Source of the DNA: Piscinibacter gummiphilus
Lineage (GTDB): Bacteria > Pseudomonadota > Gammaproteobacteria > Burkholderiales > Burkholderiaceae_C
NCBI RefSeq assembly: GCF_002116905.1
Contig: NZ_CP015118.1
Coordinates: forward strand, 3,782,001-3,846,000
Direction of reading: 5' to 3'
Length of the DNA stretch: 64,000 bases
Part shown: piece by piece, positions 20,396 through 28,969 of the stretch
Layout: the number at the start of each line of letters is the position of its first letter
Numbering within the stretch: the first letter of the stretch is position 1
Program-made: the position numbers and the translations under genes
Notes under the pieces: generated by a model
The model's database searches: none
Told to the model about the DNA's origin: nothing
The model's input: only the letters and a program-made list of their open reading frames with translations

Positions 20396-21550
20396 ATGAA
20401 AATCGAACACATTCGCGGCACCGAGTTCACGTTCCCGACCCGCCGGTCGGTCGATGCCGCCGGCCACTCCCACCCCGGCCCCGAAACCCTCGGACGCATG
20501 GCCATGATCACCGTCACGACCGACGACGGCCACCAGGGCCATGCCTTCGGCGCCCCCGAGGTGGTCCGCAAGTACGTGCTGGACGCCTACGCACGCAAGG
20601 TGCTCGTCGGCCGCGACCCGCTGCAGCGCGAACAGCTGTGGCACGACCTCGAGCACTGGCAGCGCGGCAGTGCCGGCCAGCTCACCGACCGCGCGCTCGC
20701 CGTGTTCGAGCAGGCCCTCTGGGACCTCGCCGGCCGCGCGCTGAACACCCCGGTGTACAAGCTGATCGGCGGCTACCGCGACAAGGTGCCCGCCTACGGC
20801 AGCACGATGTGCGGCGACGAACTGAAGGGAGGCCTCTCCACCCCCGACGAGTACGCCACCTTCGCCCGCAAGCTCGTGGACCGCGGCTACAAGGCCATCA
20901 AGCTGCACACCTGGATGCCGCCCGTGTCGTTCGCGCCGGACCCCGGCATGGACATCAAGGCCTGCGCCGCGGTGCGCGAGGCCGTGGGTCCGGACATCGA
21001 GCTGATGCTCGACGGCTATCACAACTACAGCCGCACCGACGCCTTGCGCATCGGCCGCGCCCTCGAGAAACTGGGCTTCTCGTGGTTCGAGGAAATGATG
21101 AACGAGCAGAGCATGGCCTCGTACACCTGGCTGTCCGGCCAGCTCGACATCCCCGTGATCGGACCGGAAAGCCTCTCGGGCAAGCACCACAGCCGCGCCG
21201 ACTGGGTCCAGGCCGGCGCCTGCGACATCCTGCGCGCCGGCGTCGCCGGTTCGGGCGGCATCGGCCCCACGCTGAAGGTGGCGCACCTCGCCGAATCCTT
21301 CGGCATGAACTGCGAGGTGCACGGCAACGGCGCCGCCAACCTCGCGGTGTGCGCCGCCATCAAGAACTGCCGCTGGTACGAACGCGGCCTGCTCCACCCG
21401 TTCCTCGAGTACGACGACGTGCCGGCCTACCTCCGCAGCCTGCCGGACCCGATGGACAGCGACGGCTACGTCCACCTGTCGCAGCAGCCCGGCCTGGGCG
21501 AGGACATCGACTTCGACTACATCGCCGCCCACACGGTGTCGTCGTACTGA
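20396..21550 (+). CDS. Mandelate racemase/enolase superfamily enzyme, probable sugar-acid dehydratase
   Basis: This 384-residue TIM-barrel enzyme has the superfamily's metal ligands D206, E232 and E258, a K169-L-H171 motif on the second strand, and H309 on the opposite face (CEVHGNG). The K-x-H variant, instead of K-x-K, separates it from mandelate racemase and glucarate dehydratase. It favours acid-sugar dehydratases, but no named function can be assigned safely. It is the first gene of a unit with a complete Dpp-like importer, so the substrate is probably brought in by that importer. The start ATG directly follows the operator-like site. Confidence 0.87.
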   Translation: MKIEHIRGTEFTFPTRRSVDAAGHSHPGPETLGRMAMITVTTDDGHQGHAFGAPEVVRKYVLDAYARKVLVGRDPLQREQLWHDLEHWQRGSAGQLTDRALAVFEQALWDLAGRALNTPVYKLIGGYRDKVPAYGSTMCGDELKGGLSTPDEYATFARKLVDRGYKAIKLHTWMPPVSFAPDPGMDIKACAAVREAVGPDIELMLDGYHNYSRTDALRIGRALEKLGFSWFEEMMNEQSMASYTWLSGQLDIPVIGPESLSGKHHSRADWVQAGACDILRAGVAGSGGIGPTLKVAHLAESFGMNCEVHGNGAANLAVCAAIKNCRWYERGLLHPFLEYDDVPAYLRSLPDPMDSDGYVHLSQQPGLGEDIDFDYIAAHTVSSY

Positions 21551-21563
21551 CCGGAGGCCGCGC

Positions 21564-23180
21564 ATGAACCCGTCCCGCACGCTGCGCGCCTGCGCGCTCG
21601 CCACCGCCCTCGCGGCCGCCCTGGTGTCCCTCGGCGCCCAGGCCCGAACGCCGAACGACCAGCTCGTCATCGGCGTCAGCATGAACAACCTGCTCTCGCT
21701 CGACCCCGCCGGCGCCACCGGCAACGACGTGGTCGAGATCGCCTGCAACGTCTACGACTACCTGGTCGAGCTGGATCCGCTCCAGACCACCACCGTGAAG
21801 CCCGGCCTCGCCGAGAGCTGGGCCATCGCGCCCGATGGCCGCCGCATCACGTTCACGCTGCGCCAGGGCGCCAAGTTCCACTCCGGCAACCCGGTGACGG
21901 CGGAGGACGCGGCCTGGTCGCTGCAGCGCGTGCTCAAGCTGAACCTCGCGCTGGCCTCGCCGTGGAAGAGCTACGGCTTCACGGCCCAGAACGTGGTCGG
22001 GCTCGTGCGGGCCACCGACGCGCGCACGCTCGTGATCGACCTGCCGGTCGCCACCGATCCGAAGATGGTGCTCTACACCCTCGGCACGTCGGTGAGCGCC
22101 GTGGTGCTCGACCGCAAGACGGTGCTGGCCAACGAGAAGAACGGCGACCTCGGCGCGGCCTGGCTCACCACCCACGCCGCGGGTTCCGGCCCGTTCAAGC
22201 TCGACGAATGGCGCGCGAAGGAAGTGCTCTTCATGAGCCGCTTCGACGGCCACTGGCGCGGCCCGGCCAAGCTGCGCCGCGTGGTGATGCGGCACATGAC
22301 CGAATCGCAGTCGCTGCGCCTGATGCTCGGCCGCGGCGACATCGACATCGCGACGGGCATGTCGGTGCCCGACATCGAGGCGATGAAGGCCACGCCCGAC
22401 ACCGAGGTGCACTCGGTGAACCGCGGCACGCTGTACTACGTCGCCGTCAGCGCGAAGGACCCGAAATTCGCCGACAAGCGCGTGCGCGCGGCGGTGCTGC
22501 GCCACCTCGTCGACTACGACGGCATCAACAAGACCGTCATGCCGTACTACGGCGTCTACCACCAGCGCCCCGTGCCGCTGGGCCTGCCGGCCACGCTGCC
22601 CGAACCCGGCTACAAGCTCGACGTGGCCGGCGCGCGCAAGCTGCTGGCCGAGGCGGGGTATGCCGACGGTTTCAAGACCACGATCCGCGTGGTGGCCGAA
22701 TCGCCGTTCACCAACATCGCCACCAACCTGCAGGCCACGCTGGCGCAGGCCGGCATCGTCGCGAGCATCCTGCCCGGCACCGGCAACCAGGTGTACGGCG
22801 CGATGCGCGAGCGCAACTTCGAGATCATCGTGGGCCGCGGCGGCGGCGGTGCCGAGCCGCACCCGCATTCGAGCCTGCGCGCCCTGGTCTACAACCCGGA
22901 CAACAGCGACCAGGCCCGCCTCACCAACTTCCAGGGCTGGCGCACCTCGTTCGCCGATCCGAAGGTGAACCAGTTGATTGAGGGCGCCCTGCTCCTCACC
23001 GACCCGGCGAAGCAGACCGCCGCCTACCAGGAGGTGCAGCGCCGCTTCGACAGCGAGGTGCCGGCCATCCAGCCCATCTCGCAGATGGTCGACACCGTGG
23101 TGATGCGCAAGGATGTGCGCGACTATGTGGGCCACCCGTCGGTCACCACGCGCCTGCGCGACGTCCACAAGCAACGCTGA
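21564..23180 (+). CDS. ABC transporter substrate-binding protein, DppA/OppA family
   Basis: This 538-residue periplasmic receptor of the family 5 solute-binding proteins has a signal peptide (MNPSRTLRACALATALAAAL, cleaved near AQA) and the family block WAIAPDGRRITFTLRQGAKFHSGNPVTAEDAAWSL. A GGAGG ribosome site precedes the ATG. It is followed by two permease and two ATPase genes on the same strand. The family transports peptides but also nickel, oligosaccharides and sugar acids; here the adjacent enolase suggests a small organic ligand. Confidence 0.93.
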   Translation: MNPSRTLRACALATALAAALVSLGAQARTPNDQLVIGVSMNNLLSLDPAGATGNDVVEIACNVYDYLVELDPLQTTTVKPGLAESWAIAPDGRRITFTLRQGAKFHSGNPVTAEDAAWSLQRVLKLNLALASPWKSYGFTAQNVVGLVRATDARTLVIDLPVATDPKMVLYTLGTSVSAVVLDRKTVLANEKNGDLGAAWLTTHAAGSGPFKLDEWRAKEVLFMSRFDGHWRGPAKLRRVVMRHMTESQSLRLMLGRGDIDIATGMSVPDIEAMKATPDTEVHSVNRGTLYYVAVSAKDPKFADKRVRAAVLRHLVDYDGINKTVMPYYGVYHQRPVPLGLPATLPEPGYKLDVAGARKLLAEAGYADGFKTTIRVVAESPFTNIATNLQATLAQAGIVASILPGTGNQVYGAMRERNFEIIVGRGGGGAEPHPHSSLRALVYNPDNSDQARLTNFQGWRTSFADPKVNQLIEGALLLTDPAKQTAAYQEVQRRFDSEVPAIQPISQMVDTVVMRKDVRDYVGHPSVTTRLRDVHKQR

Positions 23181-23198
23181 TCAGTCGAGGAGCCTCCC

Positions 23199-24266
23199 GT
23201 GTCCACCGCCTCCGTCCCTGTTCCACCCGCCCCCACCGCGTCCGGCCAGACCGCGCGGCGGCTGCGCCACGCGGGGCAGCGCCTCGCCACGGTGCTGCTG
23301 ACGCTGCTGGGCCTGCTGTTCCTCACCTTCGTGATCGGCCGGGTCATGCCGCTCGATCCGGTGCTGTCCATCGTCGGCCCGGACGCCGACCGGTCCACGT
23401 ACGAGCAGGTGCGGCAGCAGCTGGGCCTCGACCGGCCCCTGGCCGTGCAGTTCGGCTACTACCTGCGCGACCTCTCGCACGGCGACCTGGGCAAGGCGCT
23501 GCTGACCGGCCACCCGGTGCGCGACGACCTGGCCCGCGTGCTGCCGGCCACCGTCGAACTCGCCACGCTCGCGATCCTGATCGGCACGCTGGTGGGGGTG
23601 CCGCTGGGCGTGTACGCGGCCACGCGGCGCGGCCGGCTCGGCGACCACGTGGTGCGCCTGATCAGCCTGTTCGGCCACTCCACCCCGATCTTCTGGTTCG
23701 GGATGATGGGCCTGCTCGTGTTCTACGCGTGGCTCGGCTGGGCGGGGGGCGGTGGCCGCATCGACCTCGCCTACGACGGCCTCGTCCAGTCCCGCACCGG
23801 CCTGCTGCTGGTCGACTCGGCCATGGCCGGCGAGTGGGAGGTGTTCCAGAGCGCCCTCCGCTTCATCGCGCTGCCCGCCGGCATCCTCGGGCTGCACGCG
23901 GTCGCGTACATCAGCCGCATGACCCGCAGCTTCATGCTCGCGCAGCTCTCGCAGGAGTACATCCTCACCGCCCGGGTGAAGGGCCTCTCCGAGACCGCCG
24001 TGGTGTGGCGCCACGCGTTCCGCAACATCCTCGTGCAGCTGCTGACCATCGTCGCCCTCGCCTACGGCGGCCTGCTGGAAGGCGCCGTGCTGATCGAGAC
24101 CGTCTTCGGCTGGCCCGGCTTCGGCCAGTACCTCACCAGCAGCCTGCTGCTCGGCGACATGAACGCGGTGATGGGTTCGGTGCTCGTGGTGGGCATCGTG
24201 TTCGTCGCGCTGAACCTGCTCTCCGACGCGCTCTACCAAGTCTTCGACCCCCGGACCCGCTCATGA
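23199..24266 (+). CDS. ABC transporter permease, DppB family
   Basis: The 355-residue inner-membrane permease has about six membrane helices and the BPD_transp_1 domain. It contains the coupling-helix motif EYILTARVKGLSETAVVWRHAFRN and the N-terminal signature (VIGRVMPLDPVLSIVG) of DppB proteins. The start is GTG at 23199 with GAGGAG shortly before; about 25 hydrophilic residues precede the first helix. It overlaps the DppC-like gene by ATGA. Confidence 0.93.
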   Translation: MSTASVPVPPAPTASGQTARRLRHAGQRLATVLLTLLGLLFLTFVIGRVMPLDPVLSIVGPDADRSTYEQVRQQLGLDRPLAVQFGYYLRDLSHGDLGKALLTGHPVRDDLARVLPATVELATLAILIGTLVGVPLGVYAATRRGRLGDHVVRLISLFGHSTPIFWFGMMGLLVFYAWLGWAGGGGRIDLAYDGLVQSRTGLLLVDSAMAGEWEVFQSALRFIALPAGILGLHAVAYISRMTRSFMLAQLSQEYILTARVKGLSETAVVWRHAFRNILVQLLTIVALAYGGLLEGAVLIETVFGWPGFGQYLTSSLLLGDMNAVMGSVLVVGIVFVALNLLSDALYQVFDPRTRS

Positions 24267-25189
24267 CCCCGATGGCCTCCACCCTGCCCCCGCCCGCCCG
24301 CGCCGGCCGCGACCGGCACACCCACGAACCCCGCTCGGCGTTCCGCGCGCTGCTGCAGGACAGCCGCCGCGGCCTCGCGAAGCTGCTCGCGAACCCGCTG
24401 ACCTTCGGCGGCGTGATGGTGATCGGCTTCCTGCTGCTCGTCGCGCTGTTCGCGCCGTGGATCGCGACCCACGACCCGTTCGCCCAGAACCTCGCCGAGA
24501 CGCTGAGGGCGCCGAGCGCCGCGCACTGGTTCGGCACCGACGAGTTCGGCCGCGACATCTTCAGCCGGCTGGTGCACGGCTCGCGCATCACGCTCTACAT
24601 CGTGGCGCTCGTCACCGTCGTGGTCGGGCCCATCGGCCTGGCCGTGGGCGTGACCTCCGGCTACTTCGGCGGCTGGGTCGACACCGCCTTCATGCGCATC
24701 ACCGACATCTTCATCTCGTTCCCGAGCCTGGTCCTCGCGCTGGCCTTCGTCGCCGCGCTGGGCCCGGGCCTCGACCACGCGGTGATCGCCATCGCCCTCA
24801 CCGCGTGGCCGCCCATCGCCCGCCTGGCGCGGGCCGAGACACTGTCGCTGCGCAAGGCCGACTTCATCGTCGTGGCCCGGCTGCAGGGCGCCTCGGCGCT
24901 GCGCATCATCGTTCGCCACATCGTGCCGCTGTGCCTGTCATCGGTGGTCGTGCGGCTGACGATGAACATGGCCTCCATCATCCTGACCGCCGCCGGCCTC
25001 GGTTTCCTGGGCCTCGGCGCGCAGGCCCCGCTGCCCGAATGGGGCGCGATGATCTCCGAAGGCCGCCGCTACATGATGGACAGCTGGTGGATGGTGGCGA
25101 TCCCCGGCGGCGCCATCCTGCTCGTGAGCCTCGCGTTCAACCTGCTCGGCGACGGCCTGCACGACGTGCTGGACCCCCGCAGCGAATGA
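24263..25189 (+). CDS. ABC transporter permease, DppC family
   Basis: This is the 308-residue partner permease. An N-terminal cytoplasmic segment leads to the first helix (FGGVMVIGFLLLVALFAPWIA), the DppC signature HWFGTDEFGRDIFSRLVHGSR, and the coupling motif LRKADFIVVARLQGASALRIIVRHIVP. The start ATG at 24263 overlaps the DppB stop. The long frame upstream is only the shadow of DppB. Confidence 0.93.
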   Translation: MTPMASTLPPPARAGRDRHTHEPRSAFRALLQDSRRGLAKLLANPLTFGGVMVIGFLLLVALFAPWIATHDPFAQNLAETLRAPSAAHWFGTDEFGRDIFSRLVHGSRITLYIVALVTVVVGPIGLAVGVTSGYFGGWVDTAFMRITDIFISFPSLVLALAFVAALGPGLDHAVIAIALTAWPPIARLARAETLSLRKADFIVVARLQGASALRIIVRHIVPLCLSSVVVRLTMNMASIILTAAGLGFLGLGAQAPLPEWGAMISEGRRYMMDSWWMVAIPGGAILLVSLAFNLLGDGLHDVLDPRSE

Positions 25190-25203
25190 TGAAGGAGCCC
25201 ACC

Positions 25204-26052
25204 ATGACCTCCCCCACCCCGCCGAAGCTCGACGTGCGCAACCTCGACGTGGGCTTCCCCGCCGGCGCGACGGTGATCCCCGCGGTGCGCGGCGTCTCGT
25301 TCCAGCTGACCCGCGAGAAGCTCGCCATCGTCGGTGAGTCCGGCTCGGGCAAGTCCACCGTGGGCCGCTCGCTGCTCAAGCTGCACCCGCGCAGCGCGCG
25401 CATCGCCGCCGACACGCTGTCGTTCGGCGGCATCGACCTGCTGACCGCCGACGAACGCACGATGCGCGGCATCCGCGGCCGCCGCATGTCGATGATCATG
25501 CAGGACCCCAAGTACTCGCTGAACCCGGTGATGCGCCTGGGCGACCAGATCGCCGAGGCCTACCTCGCCCACCACAAGGCGTCCCGCGCCGAGGCACGCG
25601 ACCGCGTGCTGGCGATGCTGGAGTCGGTGCGCATCCGCGACCCGCAGCGGGTGTTCCGCCAGTACCCGCACGAGGTCTCGGGCGGCATGGGCCAGCGCAT
25701 CATGATCGCGATGATGCTGATCCAGGAGCCCGAGATCGTCATCGCCGACGAACCCACCTCGGCCCTCGACATCTCGGTGCGCCTGCAGGTGCTGTCGGTG
25801 CTCGACGAACTGGTCAACGAACGCGGCCTCGGCCTGCTGTTCATCAGCCACGACCTGAACCTCGTGCGCCACTTCTGCGACCGCGTGCTCGTGATGTACG
25901 CCGGCCGGGTCGTCGAGTCCATCGCCGCCGCGGACCTGCACCGCGCCGAACACCCCTACACCCGCGGCCTGCTGGACGCACTCCCGAGCCTCGACCAGCG
26001 CCGCCGCACGCTCCCGGTGCTGCAGCGCGATGCGGCCTGGCTCACGGCCTGA
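25204..26052 (+). CDS. ABC transporter ATP-binding protein, DppD family
   Basis: A 282-residue ATPase with Walker A GESGSGKST, Q-loop MQDPKYSLNP, signature VSGGMGQR, Walker B IVIADEPTSALD and switch histidine FISHDLN. It powers the importer together with the next gene. Two ATGs at 25186 and 25189 are possible, but AAGGAG at 25192-25197 fits the ATG at 25204, which I use. The usual C-terminal oligopeptide-specific extension is short. Confidence 0.92.
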   Translation: MTSPTPPKLDVRNLDVGFPAGATVIPAVRGVSFQLTREKLAIVGESGSGKSTVGRSLLKLHPRSARIAADTLSFGGIDLLTADERTMRGIRGRRMSMIMQDPKYSLNPVMRLGDQIAEAYLAHHKASRAEARDRVLAMLESVRIRDPQRVFRQYPHEVSGGMGQRIMIAMMLIQEPEIVIADEPTSALDISVRLQVLSVLDELVNERGLGLLFISHDLNLVRHFCDRVLVMYAGRVVESIAAADLHRAEHPYTRGLLDALPSLDQRRRTLPVLQRDAAWLTA

Positions 26053-26067
26053 ACCCAAGGAAACGCC

Positions 26068-26844
26068 ATGTCCCACATCGAAGTGAACTCCCTGTCGCTG
26101 TCCTTCGGCCACGGTCCGGCCGCGAACCAGGTGCTCGACCGCGTGTCGTTCGACGTCGCCGCGGGCGAGTCGTTCGGCCTCGTCGGCGAGTCCGGCTCGG
26201 GCAAGACCACGGTGCTGCGGTGCCTCGCCGGCCAGTACCACCACTGGCGCGGCCAGCTGCACATCGGCGGCAAGCCGCTCACCGGCAAGCTCGACCGCGA
26301 ACGCTGCCGCCAGGTGCAGATGGTGTTCCAGGACCCGTACGGCTCGCTGCACCCGCGGCAGACGGTCTACACGGCGCTGGCCGAGCCGCTGCGCATCCAC
26401 GGCATCGACCACGAGCCCGAACGCATCGACGCCATCCTCGACAAGGTGGGCCTCAACACCGACTTCCGCTTCCGCTACCCGCACCAACTGTCGGGCGGCC
26501 AGCGGCAACGCGTGGCCATCGCCCGGGCGCTGATCCTGCAGCCCCGCATCCTGCTGCTCGACGAACCCACGTCGGCGCTCGACGTGTCGGTGCAGGCCGA
26601 GATCCTGAACCTGCTGCAGTCGCTGCGCGAACGCGACGGCCTCACCTACCTGATGGTGAGCCACGACCTCGGCGTGGTCGCCCACCTGTGCGACCGGCTG
26701 GCGGTGATGCAGCAGGGGCGCATCGTGGAGTGCCTCACCGTGGACGCGCTGTGCAACGACGGCGCGCGCGACCCGTACACGCGCATGCTGGTGGCGTCGA
26801 GCCGGTCGCACACGCCGGACGGTGCGGTGGCCGAACCCGCCTGA
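26068..26844 (+). CDS. ABC transporter ATP-binding protein, DppF family
   Basis: The second ATPase subunit is 258 residues, with Walker A GESGSGKTT, Q-loop VFQDPYGSLHPRQT, signature LSGGQRQR, Walker B ILLLDEPTSALD and switch MVSHDLG. It is 15 bases after the DppD gene and is the last member of the importer unit. The C-terminal extension of classical DppF (about 320 residues) is missing, as is common in importers for non-peptide ligands. Confidence 0.92.
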   Translation: MSHIEVNSLSLSFGHGPAANQVLDRVSFDVAAGESFGLVGESGSGKTTVLRCLAGQYHHWRGQLHIGGKPLTGKLDRERCRQVQMVFQDPYGSLHPRQTVYTALAEPLRIHGIDHEPERIDAILDKVGLNTDFRFRYPHQLSGGQRQRVAIARALILQPRILLLDEPTSALDVSVQAEILNLLQSLRERDGLTYLMVSHDLGVVAHLCDRLAVMQQGRIVECLTVDALCNDGARDPYTRMLVASSRSHTPDGAVAEPA

Positions 26845-26904
26845 GCGCTACGGCGCTACCATCGATCGTTCCGCGGCCACGGCGCCGCACCTGGAGACGG
26901 ATGG

Positions 26905-28005
26905 ATGGGTTCGGGTGATTTCGAAACGGAGAAGGCCGCGTTCCGCAAGTTCCACGGCCGCAACCTGCGACAGCTGGAAGAAGCGAAGGACGCGTTCTCC
27001 GCGCTCGTGCGCGCGCTGGTGATGCACGACGGCCAGATCGCCGTCTCGAAGGTCGAGGGGCGCATCAAGGACCCCGAGGAGTGCATCAACAAGTTCGACC
27101 TCAAGTACCGCGCCGAGCTGGAACGCAACGGCACGGCGTACGCGATCCGGGACCACGTCACCGACCTGATCGGCCTGCGCATCGTGTGCCTGTACGAGGA
27201 CGACATCGAGAAGCTGCGCGACCAGCTCGCGAGCCACTTCGAGGTGATCGAGGTCACCGACAAGATCGCCTCGCTCGAGAACACCGAGAGTTCGTTCGGC
27301 TACAAGGGCCTGCACCTCGACCTTCGCCTCGGCGCCGACCGCCGCGCCCTGCCCGAGCACCGCGCCTACGCGGACCTGCAGTTCGAGGTGCAGATCCGCA
27401 CGATCATCCAGGACTCCTGGAGCGTGCTGGACCACAAGATCAAGTACAAGAAGTCCATCCCGAACCACCTCAAGCGCCGCATCAACACCCTCGCCGCGCT
27501 GTTCGAACTCGCCGACCGCGAGTTCCGCGAGATCCGCGACGCCACCGACGAGGAACTCGCGCGCGTGGAGTCGGAAGTGGCCGCCGAGATCGCGGGCGAG
27601 GACCAGGCCGAGGCCACCGACGTGAAGACCGCCACGGGCAGCGGCCGCAAGAACGTGGCGCTCGACGCCTTCGCCTTCCTGCGCATCGCCCGGCACTTCT
27701 TCCGCAACGAGGAGTTCGAACCGCAGAAGGTCGACCAGTTCACCGAACGCATCGTCTCGCTCGACCCCGGCATCACGCGCAGCCGCTTCAACACGCTGCT
27801 CAAGTCCACGCTGTCACGCGTGCGCCGCTACCAGGCCCACTTCGAATCGCAGGACCGTGCCGGCCGGCTCAGCCCCTTCACGCTGATCCGCCACTGCCTG
27901 TTCCTGGGCGACCCGACGCACTTCGTCGGGCTGCTGACCAACTCGGCGCGCACCAACTTCGAGGCGTGGCTGGCGGCGAATCCGGTGGGAGAGACCAACA
28001 CCTGA
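26905..28005 (+). CDS. RelA/SpoT-domain alarmone synthetase without hydrolase domain
   Basis: The 366-residue protein has a (p)ppGpp synthetase domain at about residues 45-195 with the key residues in place. These are R53 and K55 (GRIKDPEECINK), D87 in DLIGLR, Y133 and H137 in GYKGLH, E161/Q163/R165 in EVQIRT, and H177. There is no HD hydrolase domain upstream and no TGS/ACT domains, so it is neither RelA nor SpoT. The C-terminal 150 residues are helical and unrecognised, longer than in ordinary small alarmone synthetases. It appears monocistronic; GGAG lies 8 bases before the ATG. Roles in stress signalling or as a toxic synthetase are both possible. Confidence 0.85.
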   Translation: MGSGDFETEKAAFRKFHGRNLRQLEEAKDAFSALVRALVMHDGQIAVSKVEGRIKDPEECINKFDLKYRAELERNGTAYAIRDHVTDLIGLRIVCLYEDDIEKLRDQLASHFEVIEVTDKIASLENTESSFGYKGLHLDLRLGADRRALPEHRAYADLQFEVQIRTIIQDSWSVLDHKIKYKKSIPNHLKRRINTLAALFELADREFREIRDATDEELARVESEVAAEIAGEDQAEATDVKTATGSGRKNVALDAFAFLRIARHFFRNEEFEPQKVDQFTERIVSLDPGITRSRFNTLLKSTLSRVRRYQAHFESQDRAGRLSPFTLIRHCLFLGDPTHFVGLLTNSARTNFEAWLAANPVGETNT

Positions 28006-28083
28006 CGGGCGCCGCCTCGGGGCGGTGAAAGCGCGGCAGGGGGCGTGAGTCCATGACCCCGGGCTCGTGGGGACTTTGCTCAA

Positions 28084-28137
28084 ATAGTTTCCCATACGGA
28101 GAACTATCGCCCTATAGTTCGCCACATGGAGAACCAT
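28084..28137 (+). promoter_or_regulatory. Tandem 24-bp operator copies over the arsR-type start
   Basis: Two 24-bp copies, 28084-28107 and 28114-28137, lie exactly 30 bp apart. Each has the form ATAGTT-N-(C/G)CC-N4-GGAGAAC-(T/C)AT, and copy 1 is nearly palindromic (ATAGTT at one end, AACTAT at the other). The ArsR start codon at 28126 lies inside copy 2. This fits tight autorepression by the ArsR protein; binding is inferred. Confidence 0.7.
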
Positions 28138-28470
28138 TCCCTCGCGCTCAACAACGTGTTCCATGCCCTCGCCGACCCCACGAGGCGATCCGTGATCGCA
28201 CGACTCGGCCGGGGCTCCGCGTCCATCAAGGACCTGGCCGAACCCTTCGGCCTGGGCCTGCCCTCGTTCCTGAAGCACATCAAGGTGCTCGAGCTCAGCG
28301 GCCTCATCGCCTCGGAGAAGGTGGGCCGGGTGCGCACCTGCACGCTGAAACGCGAGAACCTGGCCGCGGCCGAGACGTGGTTCGAACAACAACGTCTGGC
28401 CTGGCAAAGCCGCTACGACAACCTCGATGACCTGTTGACCAACCTGAAAGGTGAAGAAAGTGAAAACTGA
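28126..28470 (+). CDS. ArsR-family transcriptional regulator
   Basis: This 114-residue winged-helix repressor has a DNA-binding region at about residues 8-85 (VFHALADPTRRSVIARL, IKDLAEPFGLGLPSFLKHIKVLELSGLI). The metal-binding cysteines of ArsR/SmtB are missing; this subgroup is regularly paired with an SRPBCC protein, as here. No clear ribosome site precedes the ATG (the nearest GGAG is over 20 bases away), which with the overlapping operator hints at a leaderless or very short leader transcript. It overlaps the next gene. Confidence 0.9.
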   Translation: MENHSLALNNVFHALADPTRRSVIARLGRGSASIKDLAEPFGLGLPSFLKHIKVLELSGLIASEKVGRVRTCTLKRENLAAAETWFEQQRLAWQSRYDNLDDLLTNLKGEESEN

Positions 28471-28960
28471 CGCGCTGTTCGATTTCCTTGTCGACAAGGA
28501 AAAAAGCACCATCACGATCCAGAGGAAGTTCGCGGCCAGACGGCAGCTGGTCTGGGACTGCTACACGAAGAGCGAGCTCCTCGACCGCTGGTTCGCACCG
28601 AAACCCCTGACCACGAAAACCAGGTCCATGGACTTCCGGGAGGGTGGCCACTGGCTGTACGCGATGGTCGAGCCCAGCGGGCAGGAATACTGGGGCCGCA
28701 TGGACTACCAGACGATCCGGCCCATCGACCACTACACCGCGCTGGACGGCTTCTGCGACAACACCGGCGCGCTGAACCCCGCGCTGCCCCGATCCACCTG
28801 GAATGTCACCTTCCTGGACGTCGGGACGCAAACCCGCGTGGAGACGGTCGTGTCCTATGCGTCGGCCGAAGCCCTCGAGCAGGTCATCCAGATGGGCCTG
28901 CAGGACGGCCTGACGTCGACGCTGGAGCGCCTCGACGAACTGCTCGCGACCTTGAACTGA
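28460..28960 (+). CDS. SRPBCC (AHSA1-like) domain protein
   Basis: The 166-residue protein has the helix-grip START/AHSA1 pattern: FAARRQLVWDCYTKSELLDRWFAP at the N-terminus, a FREGGHWLYAMV strand pair, and a long C-terminal helix (ALEQVIQMGLQDGLTSTLERLDELL). Such proteins bind hydrophobic ligands in a deep pocket. GTG at 28460 is preferred (AAAGG at a proper distance); GTG at 28451 would add three residues. It overlaps the ArsR gene by 11 bases and should be controlled by it. Confidence 0.87.
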   Translation: MKTDALFDFLVDKEKSTITIQRKFAARRQLVWDCYTKSELLDRWFAPKPLTTKTRSMDFREGGHWLYAMVEPSGQEYWGRMDYQTIRPIDHYTALDGFCDNTGALNPALPRSTWNVTFLDVGTQTRVETVVSYASAEALEQVIQMGLQDGLTSTLERLDELLATLN

Positions 28961-28969
28961 GCGGCCGCA

